Shown piece after piece: positions 1 to 9,250 of a stretch of 64,000 nucleotides of DNA. Every line of letters begins with the position of its first letter. The stretch's first letter is position 1. This DNA comes from Luteibacter yeojuensis (lineage in GTDB: Bacteria; Pseudomonadota; Gammaproteobacteria; Xanthomonadales; Rhodanobacteraceae): NCBI RefSeq assembly GCF_011742875.1, contig NZ_JAAQTL010000003.1:1-64000 (forward strand), in the 5' to 3' direction. The translations under genes were made by a program, and so were the position numbers. The notes below the pieces were generated by a model. The model was not told the origin of the DNA. It worked only from the letters and a program-made list of their open reading frames with translations, and made no database searches.

Positions 1-79
1 TCCCGAACTCAGAAGTGAAACGCGCATGCGCCGATGGTAGTGTGGCTCAAGCCATGCAAGAGTAGGTCACCGCCAGGGG
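1..79 (+). rRNA. rrf: 5S ribosomal RNA, 3' part
   Basis: The window opens inside a 5S rRNA: the CCGAACTCAGAAGTGAAACG block and the closing GTAGGTCACCGCCAGG tail are typical of the 3' two thirds of a proteobacterial 5S rRNA. The first ~35-40 bases lie outside the window. The exact 3' end is uncertain by a few bases. A terminator follows directly, so this is the end of an rRNA operon. Confidence 0.93.
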
Positions 80-90
80 CTTTATCCTAA

Positions 91-123
91 AACCCGGTCT
101 CGAATGAGGCCGGGTTTTTTCTT
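91..123 (+). terminator. Rho-independent terminator of the rRNA operon
   Basis: The stem AACCCGG/CCGGGTT with a short loop is followed by a run of six T. It sits about 12 bases after the end of the 5S rRNA. Confidence 0.9.
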
Positions 124-182
124 TGCTGTCGTGCCCAGCGGGCACGCACAGCAACAGGTCACCGCCAGGGGCTTTATCCTAA

Positions 183-215
183 AACCCGGTCTCGAATGAG
201 GCCGGGTTTTTTCTT
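183..215 (+). terminator. Second copy of the rRNA terminator
   Basis: Identical in sequence to the terminator at 91-123 and part of the 60-bp duplication. It backs up the first terminator and shields the ATPase gene at 272. Confidence 0.85.
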
Positions 216-271
216 ATCCGTTTTTCCTTATCCGCCGCACCCGCCATCGGCCGATCGGCTACAGTAGGCCC

Positions 272-1879
272 ATGTATCTACAGACTTTCGGACTTCGCGA
301 ACCGCCTTTCGGCGACGCACCGGATCCGCGGTTCGCGTGTCTGTTTCCACGCGAACGCGAGATCCTGGCGCACGTGGAGTACGAGGTCGGCGCCGCGTCC
401 TCCAGCGTCACCCTCGTCACCGGCGAGCGCGGTATCGGGAAGACGCTCCTCTGCATGCTGATCGAGGCGGACGCGCCGAACCATGGCGTACGCGCCGTGC
501 GGCAGGGCGCCGGCGACTATGCGCTCGAGACGGTCGCCTGGCTCCGGGCCCTCTACGCCGGTTTCGGACTGCCCCTGCCGCTCAGCGCCGATGCGAATAC
601 CGAAGACCACCTCGTCGACGGCCTGGCGGCCGGTCTCGGCCGTCTTGCCCACCACGTGAACCATCGCTTCCTGTGGATCCTCGACGACGCGCAGGCTCTT
701 TCCGACGACGATCTCGCCATCGTCCTGCGCCTCTTCGAAGCCTGCGAGAAGGCCGGTGCACCGTTCCACATCGTCCTTGCCGGCGAACCGTCGCTACGGG
801 AGCGCCTGGCCGGACCTGCCGCGCCGGCGCTGGCCGCCCACATTCGCAGCCGCCTGCCGCTGGCCCCGCTGAACGCGGAGGAGAGCGAGCGCTACGTCCG
901 TCATCGGCTCTACGTGGCCGGCACCACGCAAATGCCCTTCAGCCGTCTCGGCCTGCGCAGCCTGCGCGACGACGGCCAAGGCAATCCGCGCCGGCTGAAC
1001 ACGCTGGCCCATCGCGCGCTGGAGCGCGCGGCCGAACGCGGCGAGAAGTCGATCGGCGAGCGGGCCCTCGGCTTCGTCGTCCGCGAGGCCCTGCCGCAGC
1101 ATGCGCGCTATTGGCTGAGGCGTTACCGGCGGCCGATCCTGGCGATAGGCATCATGATCGCCATCCTCTTCGTCGGCGGGGTGGCCACCTGGATCCTTAC
1201 CGGTCACAGTCCCTCGCGACCGAAGAACCTTGTGACCGTCAGCCCGGAACAGGCGCTGGCCAAGTTCCACGACGCGCTGCCGGCGCCGGACGTGGGCAAG
1301 CTGCGCGTCTGGGGCGAGCTGCTGGCACGTTGGCAGGTGACCTCGAAAGAGACCTCCGTCGCCAACGCGATCAACTGCGACGCGACCATCTTTCCGGGCT
1401 TCGCTTGCGTAAGCGGCCGCGGCACGCTGGACCAGCTCGCCCGCTTCGATCGCCCGCTCGTCCTCGAACTGGACGACGCCAACGCGAAGCAGCAGGTGCT
1501 GCTGGTCGGCGTGGGCACGGAAGCCGTGCGTCTGTACCTCGGCGGGAAATACGTCGAACTCACGCGGGAAGCCTTCCAGCACGTATGGAACGGTCGCTTC
1601 TACGCGGTGTTCCGCGTGGACCCGGCGATGCCGCCGAAGCTCTCGCGAGGCGACAGTGGCGATGGCCTGGACTGGATCCTCGACCGCCTTCCTCCCGCTG
1701 CGTCCGGCACGGCCAAGGCCGCCCGTCCGACGAGTTTCGACGGCTCGGTGGAGGCCCGCGTGCTCGGCGTGCAGCAGCGTTTCGGCATCGCCGCCGACGG
1801 TGTGGTCGGGCCGGAAACCATGTTCGCGTTGTCCTCGCTGGAAGCGGAAGGCCCGCACCTCGCCCGCGGCGTGCCCTGA
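272..1879 (+). CDS. ExeA/GspA-like AAA+ ATPase with peptidoglycan-binding domain
   Basis: Predicted inner-membrane ATPase of the ExeA/GspA type, a family that helps type II secretion or related envelope machines pass the cell wall. The cytoplasmic part (about 1-270) has Walker A GERGIGKT at 51-58 and Walker B LWILDDAQ near 134-141. One membrane segment lies at about 289-310. The periplasmic part ends in a PG_binding_1-like repeat (VQQRFGIAADGVVGPET, about 500-516). The ATG at 272 lies 7 bases after a -10-like TACAGT (260-265), so the mRNA may be nearly leaderless. The rhomboid gene follows after 2 bases, suggesting one transcript. No other gsp genes adjoin except the GspE-like gene at 3288-5102 on the other strand, so the exact machine served is unknown. 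Confidence 0.78.
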   Translation: MYLQTFGLREPPFGDAPDPRFACLFPREREILAHVEYEVGAASSSVTLVTGERGIGKTLLCMLIEADAPNHGVRAVRQGAGDYALETVAWLRALYAGFGLPLPLSADANTEDHLVDGLAAGLGRLAHHVNHRFLWILDDAQALSDDDLAIVLRLFEACEKAGAPFHIVLAGEPSLRERLAGPAAPALAAHIRSRLPLAPLNAEESERYVRHRLYVAGTTQMPFSRLGLRSLRDDGQGNPRRLNTLAHRALERAAERGEKSIGERALGFVVREALPQHARYWLRRYRRPILAIGIMIAILFVGGVATWILTGHSPSRPKNLVTVSPEQALAKFHDALPAPDVGKLRVWGELLARWQVTSKETSVANAINCDATIFPGFACVSGRGTLDQLARFDRPLVLELDDANAKQQVLLVGVGTEAVRLYLGGKYVELTREAFQHVWNGRFYAVFRVDPAMPPKLSRGDSGDGLDWILDRLPPAASGTAKAARPTSFDGSVEARVLGVQQRFGIAADGVVGPETMFALSSLEAEGPHLARGVP

Positions 1880-1881
1880 GC

Positions 1882-2565
1882 ATGTTCGTCCACGTCGATA
1901 CCCGCCGGCGTTCGCGGTTGTGCTGGGCGACGATGCTCGTCGTGATCGTGTGCGTGGTCTGCTTCGTGGCACTGGCCCTTACCAGTCGCGCCGAGCGCAC
2001 CTCGATCATGCTGCACTGGGGCACGGTGCCCGCGCACCTGTTCGGCACGGGCCTGCCGTTCCTGGAGCAGATCAGCGATCCGGCCCTGTTGCGTCTGTTC
2101 ACGGCCACGTTCATCCATGCCGGCTGGCTGCACCTGCTCAGCAACCTGCTCTTCCTGGTGATCTTCAGCCTGCCTGCCGAACGCAGCCTCGGTTCGCCGC
2201 GCTTCCTGCTGTTGTTCCTGCTCGGCGGCATGGTGGCGAACCTCATCGGCGCCATATCGCTCACCGGTGTCCGCGTGGCGATCATCGGATGCAGCGGTGC
2301 CGTCTCCGCGGTCGTCGGGGCCTACGTCACGCTGTTCCCGCGGGCCAAGCTCGGCCTCGTGCTGCCGCTGGGCCTTTACCTGGAATTCGTGCGCGTACCG
2401 GCTTTCGTGCTGATCGGCATGTGGGCGCTCGTGCAACTGCTCTTCAGCTACGCGGGCGCCAGCTATGGTGCCGTCGTGTGGTGGACCCACATCGGCGGCT
2501 TCCTGTTCGGCATCGTGTTCGCCGTGTTCTCGCGCGGCGCGATCGCGCGCCGCTTACGCGGCTGA
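1882..2565 (+). CDS. Rhomboid family intramembrane serine protease
   Basis: A 227-residue polytopic membrane protein with the rhomboid catalytic signature: HAGWLHLLSN in an early helix (His79, Asn88), the GCSGA nucleophile motif (Ser138) and WWTHIGG with the catalytic His at about 203. Rhomboids cleave transmembrane substrates within the inner membrane; the substrate here is unknown. The start ATG is 2 bases after the stop of the upstream ATPase gene, so the two are probably co-transcribed. Its last 12 bases overlap the 3' end of the convergent amidotransferase gene. Confidence 0.9.
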   Translation: MFVHVDTRRRSRLCWATMLVVIVCVVCFVALALTSRAERTSIMLHWGTVPAHLFGTGLPFLEQISDPALLRLFTATFIHAGWLHLLSNLLFLVIFSLPAERSLGSPRFLLLFLLGGMVANLIGAISLTGVRVAIIGCSGAVSAVVGAYVTLFPRAKLGLVLPLGLYLEFVRVPAFVLIGMWALVQLLFSYAGASYGAVVWWTHIGGFLFGIVFAVFSRGAIARRLRG

Positions 2566-3291
2566 CATCTCGCGCGGCGCCAGCAGGTGCTCGCGCACGA
2601 AGCCGCGCAGCAGCATCCCCGCGTGAGGCGTAGGCACCACCGCCGCCAGCAGCGCTTCCGGCGAATGACCCTCGTTCGCCAGCGCTTCCCGTTTGCGCCG
2701 GATGTAAGCCCGCATGACTTCCGCGGAGAACTCGGGATGGAACTGCGTGCTCACGGCGTGCCTGCCGTAGCGCACGAGATGGTGCGGGTCGCGATCGGAA
2801 CGTGCCAGCGATACCGCGCCGCGCGGCAGTTCGAGCACGCTTTGCTCGTGCGTCGTGTGCGCGTGGAACGAGGCGGGCAGGGCCACGCCCAGCGCGTCCT
2901 TCGCCGCGTCCGCGTGCGTGTCGATGCGTAGCGTGCCCATCTCGCGCCCGCCGTGCAGGTAATCGACGCGACCGCCGAGGGCGTGCGACATGAGCTGGTG
3001 GCCATAGCACACGCCCAGCATCGGCAGGTCGATGTCCATCGCGTTGCGGATCCACCCCGCGGTGCGTTCGCTCCACGGCAGCTTCTCCGTGACCATGGAC
3101 GCGGAGCCGGTGATCACCGCGCCCGCGCATGCTTCCGGATCGGGCAGGGCGTCGCCGTGTTCGACGTCGACGATGCGCAGGCGGGCTTCGCGCAGACGGA
3201 GTCCCAGGCGGAACCAGCGGGGGAAATCCCCATGGCGGTGGCTGATGGGCTCGGGGGCGCGGCCGGTGCGGACGATGAGGACGGGCTTCAT
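2554..3291 (-). CDS. Class I glutamine amidotransferase
   Basis: A stand-alone class I (GuaA-N-like) amidotransferase domain of 245 residues. It shows the nucleophile elbow GVCYGHQ (Cys95) and the FHPEF motif (His185, Glu187), the complete Cys-His-Glu triad. The synthetase partner or acceptor is not evident; similar single-domain proteins are annotated only as glutamine amidotransferases. The start ATG overlaps the stop of the GspE-like gene (ATGA), indicating translational coupling although no functional link is obvious. The 3' end overlaps the convergent rhomboid gene by 12 bp. Confidence 0.88.
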   Translation of the reverse strand: MKPVLIVRTGRAPEPISHRHGDFPRWFRLGLRLREARLRIVDVEHGDALPDPEACAGAVITGSASMVTEKLPWSERTAGWIRNAMDIDLPMLGVCYGHQLMSHALGGRVDYLHGGREMGTLRIDTHADAAKDALGVALPASFHAHTTHEQSVLELPRGAVSLARSDRDPHHLVRYGRHAVSTQFHPEFSAEVMRAYIRRKREALANEGHSPEALLAAVVPTPHAGMLLRGFVREHLLAPREMSAA

Positions 3292-5102
3292 GATGGGGTG
3301 GTTTCGTCGATCTCGGTCGGCGGAAGCACGTTGAGCACTTCCCGAACGGTGGTGATGCCGGCGACGACCTGCATCGCCGCCGAGATGCGCAAGGGTTTCA
3401 TGCCTTCGCGAAGGGCTTCGCCGCCGAACCGGCCAAGGTCGAGTTCGGAGGAGATGAGCCCGCGCAGGCGCGCGGACAGCGGCATCATCTCGTAGACGCC
3501 GGTACGACCCAGGAACCCGGTCTTGCGGCATTCGAGACAGCCGACCGGCTCGAATACCCGCTCCGGTAGCGGAATGTCCCAGCCATGGGTGAGCACGCGC
3601 CAGGCGTCCGGATCCTGGGAAGCCGCCGTCTTGCAATGCGGGCAGAGCGTGCGCACCAGGCGTTGCGCCACCACGCCGGCAAGGGTGGACTGGATGAGGT
3701 AGTGCGGCACGCCCAGGTCGAGCAGGCGGGTCACCGCGCTGGGTGCATCGTTCGTGTGCAGCGTGGACAGCACGAGGTGGCCGGTGAGCGACGCCTGCAC
3801 CGCCATCTGCGCGGTTTCGAGATCGCGGATCTCGCCGATCATGATGATGTCCGGGTCCTGGCGCAGCAGCGTGCGCACGCCCGCGGCGAAGTCCAGGTCG
3901 ATCGACGGCTGCACCTGCATCTGGTTGAGGTCCGGCGAAACCATCTCGATCGGATCCTCGACGGTGCAGACGTTGAGTTCCGGCCGGGCCAGGTGCTTCA
4001 GCGTGGAATACAACGTGGTGGTCTTGCCCGAGCCGGTGGGCCCGGTGACCAGCACGACGCCGTGCGGGCGCTCCACCATGCCGCGCCAGATGCGATCTTC
4101 CTCGGCGGAAAATCCCAGCTGTGCGAAATCCTTCATCACGAGGTCGGGGTCGAAGATACGCATGACCACTTTCTCGCCGAAGGCGGTGGGCATGGTGGAG
4201 ATACGCAATTCCACCTCGCGGCCGCCGGCCGAGCGGGTCTTGATGCGACCGTCCTGCGGGCGACGCTTCTCCGCCACGTCCATGCGCGAGAGGATCTTCA
4301 CGCGCGCGGTCACGGCGGTCATCACCGGCGGCGGCAGTTCGAAGACCTTCTGCATCACGCCGTCGATGCGGAAGCGCATCTGCCCGGCGTCGCGGCGCGG
4401 TTCGAGGTGGATGTCCGAGGCGCGTTGTTCGAAGGCGTACTGCAGCAGCCAGTCGACGATGTGCACGACGTGCCGGTCGTCGGCGCCCACTTCGCCGGCC
4501 TTGCCCAGTTCCACCAGCTGCTCGAAGTTGATGATCTTCGAGGGCTCGTTTCCCTTGGCGTCCTGGGCGAGCTGGATGGAGCGCTGCACGCCGTAGAACT
4601 CGAGCAGGTAGCGGTTGATGTCGATCGGATTCGACACCACGCGGCGCACGTCGCGGCGGAGCATGTGGGCGAGGTCGTTCGCCCAGCCCGTGTCGAATGG
4701 CTCCGCCGTGGCGAAGGTGACCTCGGACGCGGAGGCCGCGACGGGCAGGATCCGGTGGCGCTGCGCGTAGGCGTTGCTGACGGCCTGCGTGGCCTGGGCC
4801 ACGTTCACCTTCATCGGGTCGATCTTGAGGTACGGCAGGTCGGCCTTGCCGGCGAGCCACTCCACCAGCCCCTCGAGGCTCAGCGGGCGGCCGGGATCGC
4901 GGCGGTTCTCGAGCCGGGCGTTGGCGATCAGGACGAGCGGGTGCAGTTCGATGGCCGACTTGCCACTGCGCGAGCCCATGCGGATCCGCTTCGCGTCCTC
5001 CCCGGTGACGTAACCGTCCACGACGAGGGAGGCGAGCACCTCGTCCAGTTCCAGCCGGCCACGGCGCCCGAGGTGCGCGCCGGGTTGCGGATTCACTGCC
5101 AT
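3288..5102 (-). CDS. GspE/PilB-family secretion or pilus assembly ATPase
   Basis: Cytoplasmic ATPase of the type II secretion/type IV pilus family, about 604 residues from the ATG at 5102. It has an N-terminal MshEN-like region, then the ATPase core with Walker A GPTGSGKTT near residue 354, an Asp box (VTGP...CTVEDPIE), Walker B-like DPDIIMIGEIRD, and a C-terminal tetracysteine zinc site (CPHC ... CLEC) seen in both GspE and PilB. No gsp or pil operon surrounds it, so GspE cannot be told from PilB by context. A GTG nine codons upstream (5129) is an alternative start; the ATG is preferred because AGG lies just before it and the region upstream of 5130 contains the glyQ promoter. Confidence 0.85.
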   Translation of the reverse strand: MAVNPQPGAHLGRRGRLELDEVLASLVVDGYVTGEDAKRIRMGSRSGKSAIELHPLVLIANARLENRRDPGRPLSLEGLVEWLAGKADLPYLKIDPMKVNVAQATQAVSNAYAQRHRILPVAASASEVTFATAEPFDTGWANDLAHMLRRDVRRVVSNPIDINRYLLEFYGVQRSIQLAQDAKGNEPSKIINFEQLVELGKAGEVGADDRHVVHIVDWLLQYAFEQRASDIHLEPRRDAGQMRFRIDGVMQKVFELPPPVMTAVTARVKILSRMDVAEKRRPQDGRIKTRSAGGREVELRISTMPTAFGEKVVMRIFDPDLVMKDFAQLGFSAEEDRIWRGMVERPHGVVLVTGPTGSGKTTTLYSTLKHLARPELNVCTVEDPIEMVSPDLNQMQVQPSIDLDFAAGVRTLLRQDPDIIMIGEIRDLETAQMAVQASLTGHLVLSTLHTNDAPSAVTRLLDLGVPHYLIQSTLAGVVAQRLVRTLCPHCKTAASQDPDAWRVLTHGWDIPLPERVFEPVGCLECRKTGFLGRTGVYEMMPLSARLRGLISSELDLGRFGGEALREGMKPLRISAAMQVVAGITTVREVLNVLPPTEIDETTPS

Positions 5103-5134
5103 CAGCCTGCGACCCTGTGTTAATGCCACGCCGC

Positions 5135-5140
5135 TATACT
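5135..5140 (+). promoter_or_regulatory. Probable -10 element of glyQS
   Basis: TATACT lies 28 bases before the glyQ ATG, giving a 5' UTR of about 20 bases that includes the AAGGA ribosome-binding site. No convincing -35 hexamer lies at 17 bases upstream. Confidence 0.5.
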
Positions 5141-5168
5141 AGCCCGCTTTCTCAAGGACCCGGGAACC

Positions 5169-6083
5169 ATGTCCGCGCCCACCTTCCAAGACGTGATCCA
5201 GACCCTGAACCGCTATTGGGCGGATCAGGGCTGCGTGCTGGTCCAGCCGCTCGATACGGAGGTCGGCGCGGGTACGTTCCATCCGGCCACCTTCCTCCGC
5301 TCGCTCGGACCGGAACCCTGGGCCGCCGCCTACGTGCAGCCCTGCCGTCGGCCGACGGATGGCCGCTATGGCGACAACCCGAACCGCCTCCAGCACTACT
5401 ACCAGTACCAGGTGGTGCTGAAGCCGAACCCGGACGACATCCTGGAGCGCTACATCGGTTCGCTGAAGGCACTCGGCATCGATCCGCTGGTGCACGACCT
5501 GCGCTTCGTCGAAGACAACTGGGAGTCGCCCACGCTGGGCGCCTGGGGCCTCGGCTGGGAGGTCTGGCTGAACGGCATGGAGGTCACCCAGTTCACTTAT
5601 TTCCAGCAGGCCGGCGGCCTGGAATGCCGTCCCGTCACGGGCGAGATCACCTATGGCCTCGAGCGCCTGGTGATGTACCTGCAGAATGTGGACAGCATCT
5701 ACGACATCGTCTGGGCGCACGCGCCGCACGGCGTGGTGACCTACGGCGACGTGTTCCACCAGAACGAAGTGGAGCAGAGCACCTACAACTTCGAACACGC
5801 CAACGTCGCCGAGCTCTTCCACTGGTTCGACGTGTGCGAGGGCGAGGCCGGCAAGCTGATCGCCGCCGGCCTGCCGCTTCCCGCCTACGAGCAGGTATGC
5901 AAGGCCAGCCATGCGTTCAATCTGCTCGATGCGCGCCGGGCGATCAGCGTCACCGAGCGCCAGCGTTACATCCTGCGCGTGCGCACGCTGGCCCGCGCCG
6001 TCGCGGAGGCCTATGTGGCACAGCGCGAGAAGCTCGGCTTCCCAGGCCTGAAGAAAGACAAGGAGGCCGTCCATGGCCGATAA
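5169..6083 (+). CDS. glyQ: Glycine--tRNA ligase alpha subunit
   Basis: Catalytic alpha subunit (304 residues) of the bacterial alpha2beta2 glycyl-tRNA synthetase, which charges tRNA-Gly with glycine. The family's conserved blocks are present throughout: [10 protein letters not shown] near the start, the [20 protein letters not shown] motif and [13 protein letters not shown]. The length matches the family (~300). The ATG has AAGGACCCGGG upstream. The gene overlaps glyS by 11 bp, so both subunits are made from one mRNA. Confidence 0.98.
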   Translation: MSAPTFQDVIQTLNRYWADQGCVLVQPLDTEVGAGTFHPATFLRSLGPEPWAAAYVQPCRRPTDGRYGDNPNRLQHYYQYQVVLKPNPDDILERYIGSLKALGIDPLVHDLRFVEDNWESPTLGAWGLGWEVWLNGMEVTQFTYFQQAGGLECRPVTGEITYGLERLVMYLQNVDSIYDIVWAHAPHGVVTYGDVFHQNEVEQSTYNFEHANVAELFHWFDVCEGEAGKLIAAGLPLPAYEQVCKASHAFNLLDARRAISVTERQRYILRVRTLARAVAEAYVAQREKLGFPGLKKDKEAVHGR

Positions 6084-8217
6084 GCGACTGCCGCTGCTCA
6101 TCGAGCTGGGCACGGAAGAACTTCCGCCGAAGGCGCTCGACGATCTCGCCGGCGCGTTCGCGCGCGGTGTCGTCGAAGGCCTGGAGAAGCGCGGCGTCGC
6201 CGCGGATTACGCCTCTGCGAAGGCGTATGCCTCGCCGCGCCGTCTCGCCGTGCACGTTCCGAACGTCGCGGTGGCGCAACCCGAGCAGACCGTCGAACGC
6301 CGCGGTCCCGCGGTGGCTGCCGGCCTAGGACCCGACGGCGAGCCCGGCAAGGCCCTGCTCGGTTTCGCGCAGTCCTGCGGTGTCGACGTGACGGCGCTGG
6401 AAAAGCTCGAGACCGACAAGGGTGCCTGGTTCGTGTTTCGCGCCGTGAAGGCGGGTCAGCCCACGGCGGCCCTGCTGCCCGAAATCGTCGCCGAGGCGCT
6501 GAAAGCGCTCCCGATTCCCAAGGCCATGCGCTGGGGCGATCGCGACGAAAGCTTCGTGCGCCCGGTGCATACCCTGGCGATGCTGCATGGCGCCGACATC
6601 GTGGAGGGCGAGGTGCTGGGCCTGAAGAGCGGCCGCCTCAGCAACGGGCACCGCTTCCACCACCCGAAGCCGGTGCACGTGGCCGACGCGGACAGCTGGC
6701 TCGACGCCTTGCGCCACGCGCACGTGCTCGCCGATCCCGCGGCACGCCGGCAGCGCGTGCGCGACGAAGTGGCCCGCGTCGCCACCGGCGGCATACCGCG
6801 CCTGTCCGACGGTCTGCTCGATGAAATCGCCAACCTCACCGAATGGCCTGTCGGCATTGCCTGCACCTTCGAGCGCGCATTCCTCGACGTGCCGCCGGAA
6901 GCGCTGGTGACCACGATGGAAACCAACCAGAAGTTCGTTCCGGTCTTCGATGCCGAAGGCCGGCTCACCGAGCACTTCATCGGCATCGCCAATATCGAGA
7001 GCCGCGACCCGGCCGAGATCCGCAAGGGTTACGAGCGCGTGACCCGCCCGCGCTTCGCCGATGCGAAGTTCTTCTGGGACGAGGACCTCAAGACGCCGCT
7101 TGCCGATTACCAGGAAGGCCTCAAGAACGTCACCTACCAGCAGTCGCTGGGCAGCCTGTGGGACAAGACCGTGCGCGTCGCCGAACTCGCGCGTGTCATC
7201 GCCAATCGCGTCGGCGTCGACGCCGGCCAGGCCACGCATGCCGCGGCACTGGCGAAGTGCGACCTGCTCACCCGCATGGTCGGCGAGTTCCCCGAACTGC
7301 AAGGCGTCATGGGCCGTTACTACGCGACCCGCCAGGGCATCGCGGCCGAGGTGGCCGACGCCCTCGACAGTTTCTACCAGCCGCGCTTCGGTGGCGACGC
7401 CATCGCCGCGGATGCCGTGGGCAGGGTGCTTGCCGTGGCCGAGCGCCTGGACACCCTGGCCGGCATCTTCGCCGTAGGCCTGAAGCCCAGCGGCAACAAG
7501 GACCCGTTCGCGCTGCGCCGCGCAGCCCTCGGCCTGGCGCGCAGCCTCATCGAAGGCGGGCTGGACATCGACCTGCGGGCGGCGTTGACCGAGGCCTTCG
7601 ACCTGGTGCCGGAAGCGGCCCTGGTCGCCGGGGTGAAACCGGGCAAGGACGGCAAGCCGCCGGTCGTCGACATCGGGGCGCGCCGCCGCGAGCTGGGCGA
7701 CGAGGTGCATGCCTTCGTGCTCGATCGCCTGCGCGGCTATTACGCGGACCAGGGCTTCTCGCCCGATCAGTTCGAATCCGTGCTCGCCGTGGCACCTGTC
7801 ACGCTGCCCGACTTCGACCGTCGCCTACGTGCCGTGGGCGAGTTCTCCCGCCGTGACGAAGCCGCCAGCCTCGCGGCCGCGAACAAGCGCGTGGCGAACA
7901 TCCTGCGCAAGCAGGCCGAGGAAACCGGCGCCGCGCCGATCAAGGGAGAGGTGGATCCGGCGCACTTCGAATTCGACGCGGAGCGCGAGCTGCATGCGGC
8001 GCTGGATGCCGCGCGCACGGACACGCGAGGCCTGCTGGCCAGCGGCGATTACACGGGCACGCTGGCCCGCTTGTCGGCATTGCAGGCGCCGGTGGACCGC
8101 TTCTTCGACGACGTGCTCGTGAATGCCGACGATCCCGCCGTACGTGCCAACCGGCTGGCCCTGCTGGCCCAGCTCAAGGCGAGCTTCGGCGCGATCGCCG
8201 ACATCTCGCGGCTGTAG
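6073..8217 (+). CDS. glyS: Glycine--tRNA ligase beta subunit
   Basis: Beta subunit (714 residues) that supplies tRNA recognition to glycyl-tRNA synthetase. The start shows the family motif [15 protein letters not shown]. Middle blocks such as [11 protein letters not shown] and [10 protein letters not shown], and an HD-like central domain with an anticodon-binding C-terminus, agree with GlyS. It overlaps glyQ by 11 bp. A REP-like element follows 10 bases after the stop. Confidence 0.98.
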   Translation: MADKRLPLLIELGTEELPPKALDDLAGAFARGVVEGLEKRGVAADYASAKAYASPRRLAVHVPNVAVAQPEQTVERRGPAVAAGLGPDGEPGKALLGFAQSCGVDVTALEKLETDKGAWFVFRAVKAGQPTAALLPEIVAEALKALPIPKAMRWGDRDESFVRPVHTLAMLHGADIVEGEVLGLKSGRLSNGHRFHHPKPVHVADADSWLDALRHAHVLADPAARRQRVRDEVARVATGGIPRLSDGLLDEIANLTEWPVGIACTFERAFLDVPPEALVTTMETNQKFVPVFDAEGRLTEHFIGIANIESRDPAEIRKGYERVTRPRFADAKFFWDEDLKTPLADYQEGLKNVTYQQSLGSLWDKTVRVAELARVIANRVGVDAGQATHAAALAKCDLLTRMVGEFPELQGVMGRYYATRQGIAAEVADALDSFYQPRFGGDAIAADAVGRVLAVAERLDTLAGIFAVGLKPSGNKDPFALRRAALGLARSLIEGGLDIDLRAALTEAFDLVPEAALVAGVKPGKDGKPPVVDIGARRRELGDEVHAFVLDRLRGYYADQGFSPDQFESVLAVAPVTLPDFDRRLRAVGEFSRRDEAASLAAANKRVANILRKQAEETGAAPIKGEVDPAHFEFDAERELHAALDAARTDTRGLLASGDYTGTLARLSALQAPVDRFFDDVLVNADDPAVRANRLALLAQLKASFGAIADISRL

Positions 8218-8227
8218 GCGCCGTCAC

Positions 8228-8296
8228 AGCGGCGAGGGCAACCTGCCTCGCCGCTTCACGCTCCATGGGCTTCTCGCCGCTATAGCGGCTCCCACA
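8228..8296. repeat. REP-like palindromic element, copy 1
   Basis: The right arm at 8273-8296 (CTCGCCGCTATAGCGGCTCCCACA) matches the arms of the elements at 19251, 44880 and 46036. The interior contains the conserved GCTTCA...GCTCC...GGGCTT stretch in reverse orientation. The left arm is reduced to GCGGCGAGG. It lies between the convergent ends of glyS and the XRE regulator gene. Confidence 0.8.
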
Positions 8297-8304
8297 AGTC
8301 AGTG

Positions 8305-8892
8305 TCAGGCAGCCACGCCCCGGTCTTCCTGGATGCGCGACACCAGCGTGCGCCGGAAGGCCACCATGCGGTCGGCGTAATCGGCATCGCCCGAACGGCC
8401 CAGGATCGAATACATCTCCGCCACCATGTCGGCATGCCGCACCGGGGAGAAGCGACTGCCGGCCATCTCGATGTCCGACTGCAACAGCTTCATGGCGGCG
8501 GCGAGACGGGTCGGATCGAGGGTCGTGTGGCGCATGGCCTGCGCGTCGCGGCCATGGACGTCGGCACTCCGCGAAGCGGTGTCGTCGGACGAGCCTTCCA
8601 GCATCATCGGGCCTTCGCCGGCCGCCAGCCATACCAGGGAGAGTCCGAGCGTCTTGGCCATCGTGACGCATCGGCCCCGCGAGGGATCGGTGTTGCCGTC
8701 GCGCCAGCTGCGCACCACGCCTTCCGAGAAGCCGCAACGGCGCGCGATCTCGCTCACGCTGCCGGACATCTTGATGACGGCGCGCACGCGGCTGGCGAAC
8801 GAAGACGGCGCGACCGTGGCGTCCGGCTGGGTGCTGTCCAGTCCCCCGCGGGAGGCCTCGGCCAGGACGGATTCCCGTGAGTTGTCGTTCAT
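8305..8892 (-). CDS. XRE/phage-repressor-like transcriptional regulator
   Basis: A 195-residue protein with a helix-turn-helix at about 44-85 (VSEIARRCGFSEGVVRSWRDG) of the type found in phage C1-like repressors, followed by a helical C-terminal region of unknown role. No peptidase (LexA-like) or metabolite-binding domain was recognised. It is divergent from the TonB-receptor genes across a 540-bp regulatory region with several dyads, so it may regulate itself and the receptor at 9435. That link is inference. Confidence 0.75.
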   Translation of the reverse strand: MNDNSRESVLAEASRGGLDSTQPDATVAPSSFASRVRAVIKMSGSVSEIARRCGFSEGVVRSWRDGNTDPSRGRCVTMAKTLGLSLVWLAAGEGPMMLEGSSDDTASRSADVHGRDAQAMRHTTLDPTRLAAAMKLLQSDIEMAGSRFSPVRHADMVAEMYSILGRSGDADYADRMVAFRRTLVSRIQEDRGVAA

Positions 8893-9062
8893 GCGAATGG
8901 AACCTCGTTATTAAAAGACCGCCCCCCGGCGATTCGCGAACCAACGCGCGAGCCCATCGTTCGGTGTACAGGAATTTGCCTTCCCGACCCTTTCGTCGAG
9001 AGATTTTCTGGACGTCTTTCCGGAAAACAGTGTTAGCAACCCGGCACCCGGCGCCAAAACTA

Positions 9063-9079
9063 CTAGGAACGTTTCCTAG
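9063..9079. promoter_or_regulatory. Perfect 17-bp dyad, possible operator
   Basis: CTAGGAA-CGT-TTCCTAG is a perfect 7-bp-arm palindrome in the divergent region between the XRE-like regulator gene and the receptor gene. Its size suits a dimeric HTH protein. No second copy was found in the window. Confidence 0.4.
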
Positions 9080-9192
9080 GTAAAAGTCCCATATGTGCCG
9101 GAAGTCATGCTTTCTCGCCCGTTCTAAGTCATTGCGGCGGCGAGAAAATCCGTGTTCGAACAAACGATATTGTCACGCAAGTTGTTGCGAAG

Positions 9193-9217
9193 ACAGGTAA
9201 AAAACCTGTGAGTTTTT
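9193..9217 (+). terminator. Plus-strand terminator-like hairpin with no gene before it
   Basis: ACAGGT-AAAAA-ACCTGT is followed by GAGTTTTT. It faces the plus strand, but the nearest upstream gene on that strand, glyS, ends almost 1 kb away behind a convergent gene. It either insulates the receptor promoter or ends an uncalled short transcript from about 8900-9190. Confidence 0.55.
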
Positions 9218-9221
9218 CATA

Positions 9222-9250
9222 TTGCGGGCCCATGACGGCGCGCGTATATC
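9222..9250 (+). promoter_or_regulatory. Possible sigma-70 promoter of the first Oar-like receptor
   Basis: TTGCGG (9222-9227) and TATATC (9245-9250) are separated by 17 bases. The predicted start near 9257 falls in a TGTAGG...CCTACA dyad (9251-9268) and gives a 5' UTR of about 180 bases. Confidence 0.4.

Larger units (their letters stand above)
64..215 (+). repeat. 60-bp direct repeat: 5S tail plus terminator, duplicated
   Basis: Bases 64-123 (last 16 bases of the 5S rRNA, spacer and terminator) recur without a mismatch at 156-215. Between the copies is a near-perfect hairpin at 125-152 (arms GCTGTCGTGCCC and GGGCACGCACAGC). The second copy carries a full second terminator at 183-215. The arrangement looks like the scar of an unequal crossover or deletion between tandem 5S genes or rRNA operons. 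Confidence 0.9.
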
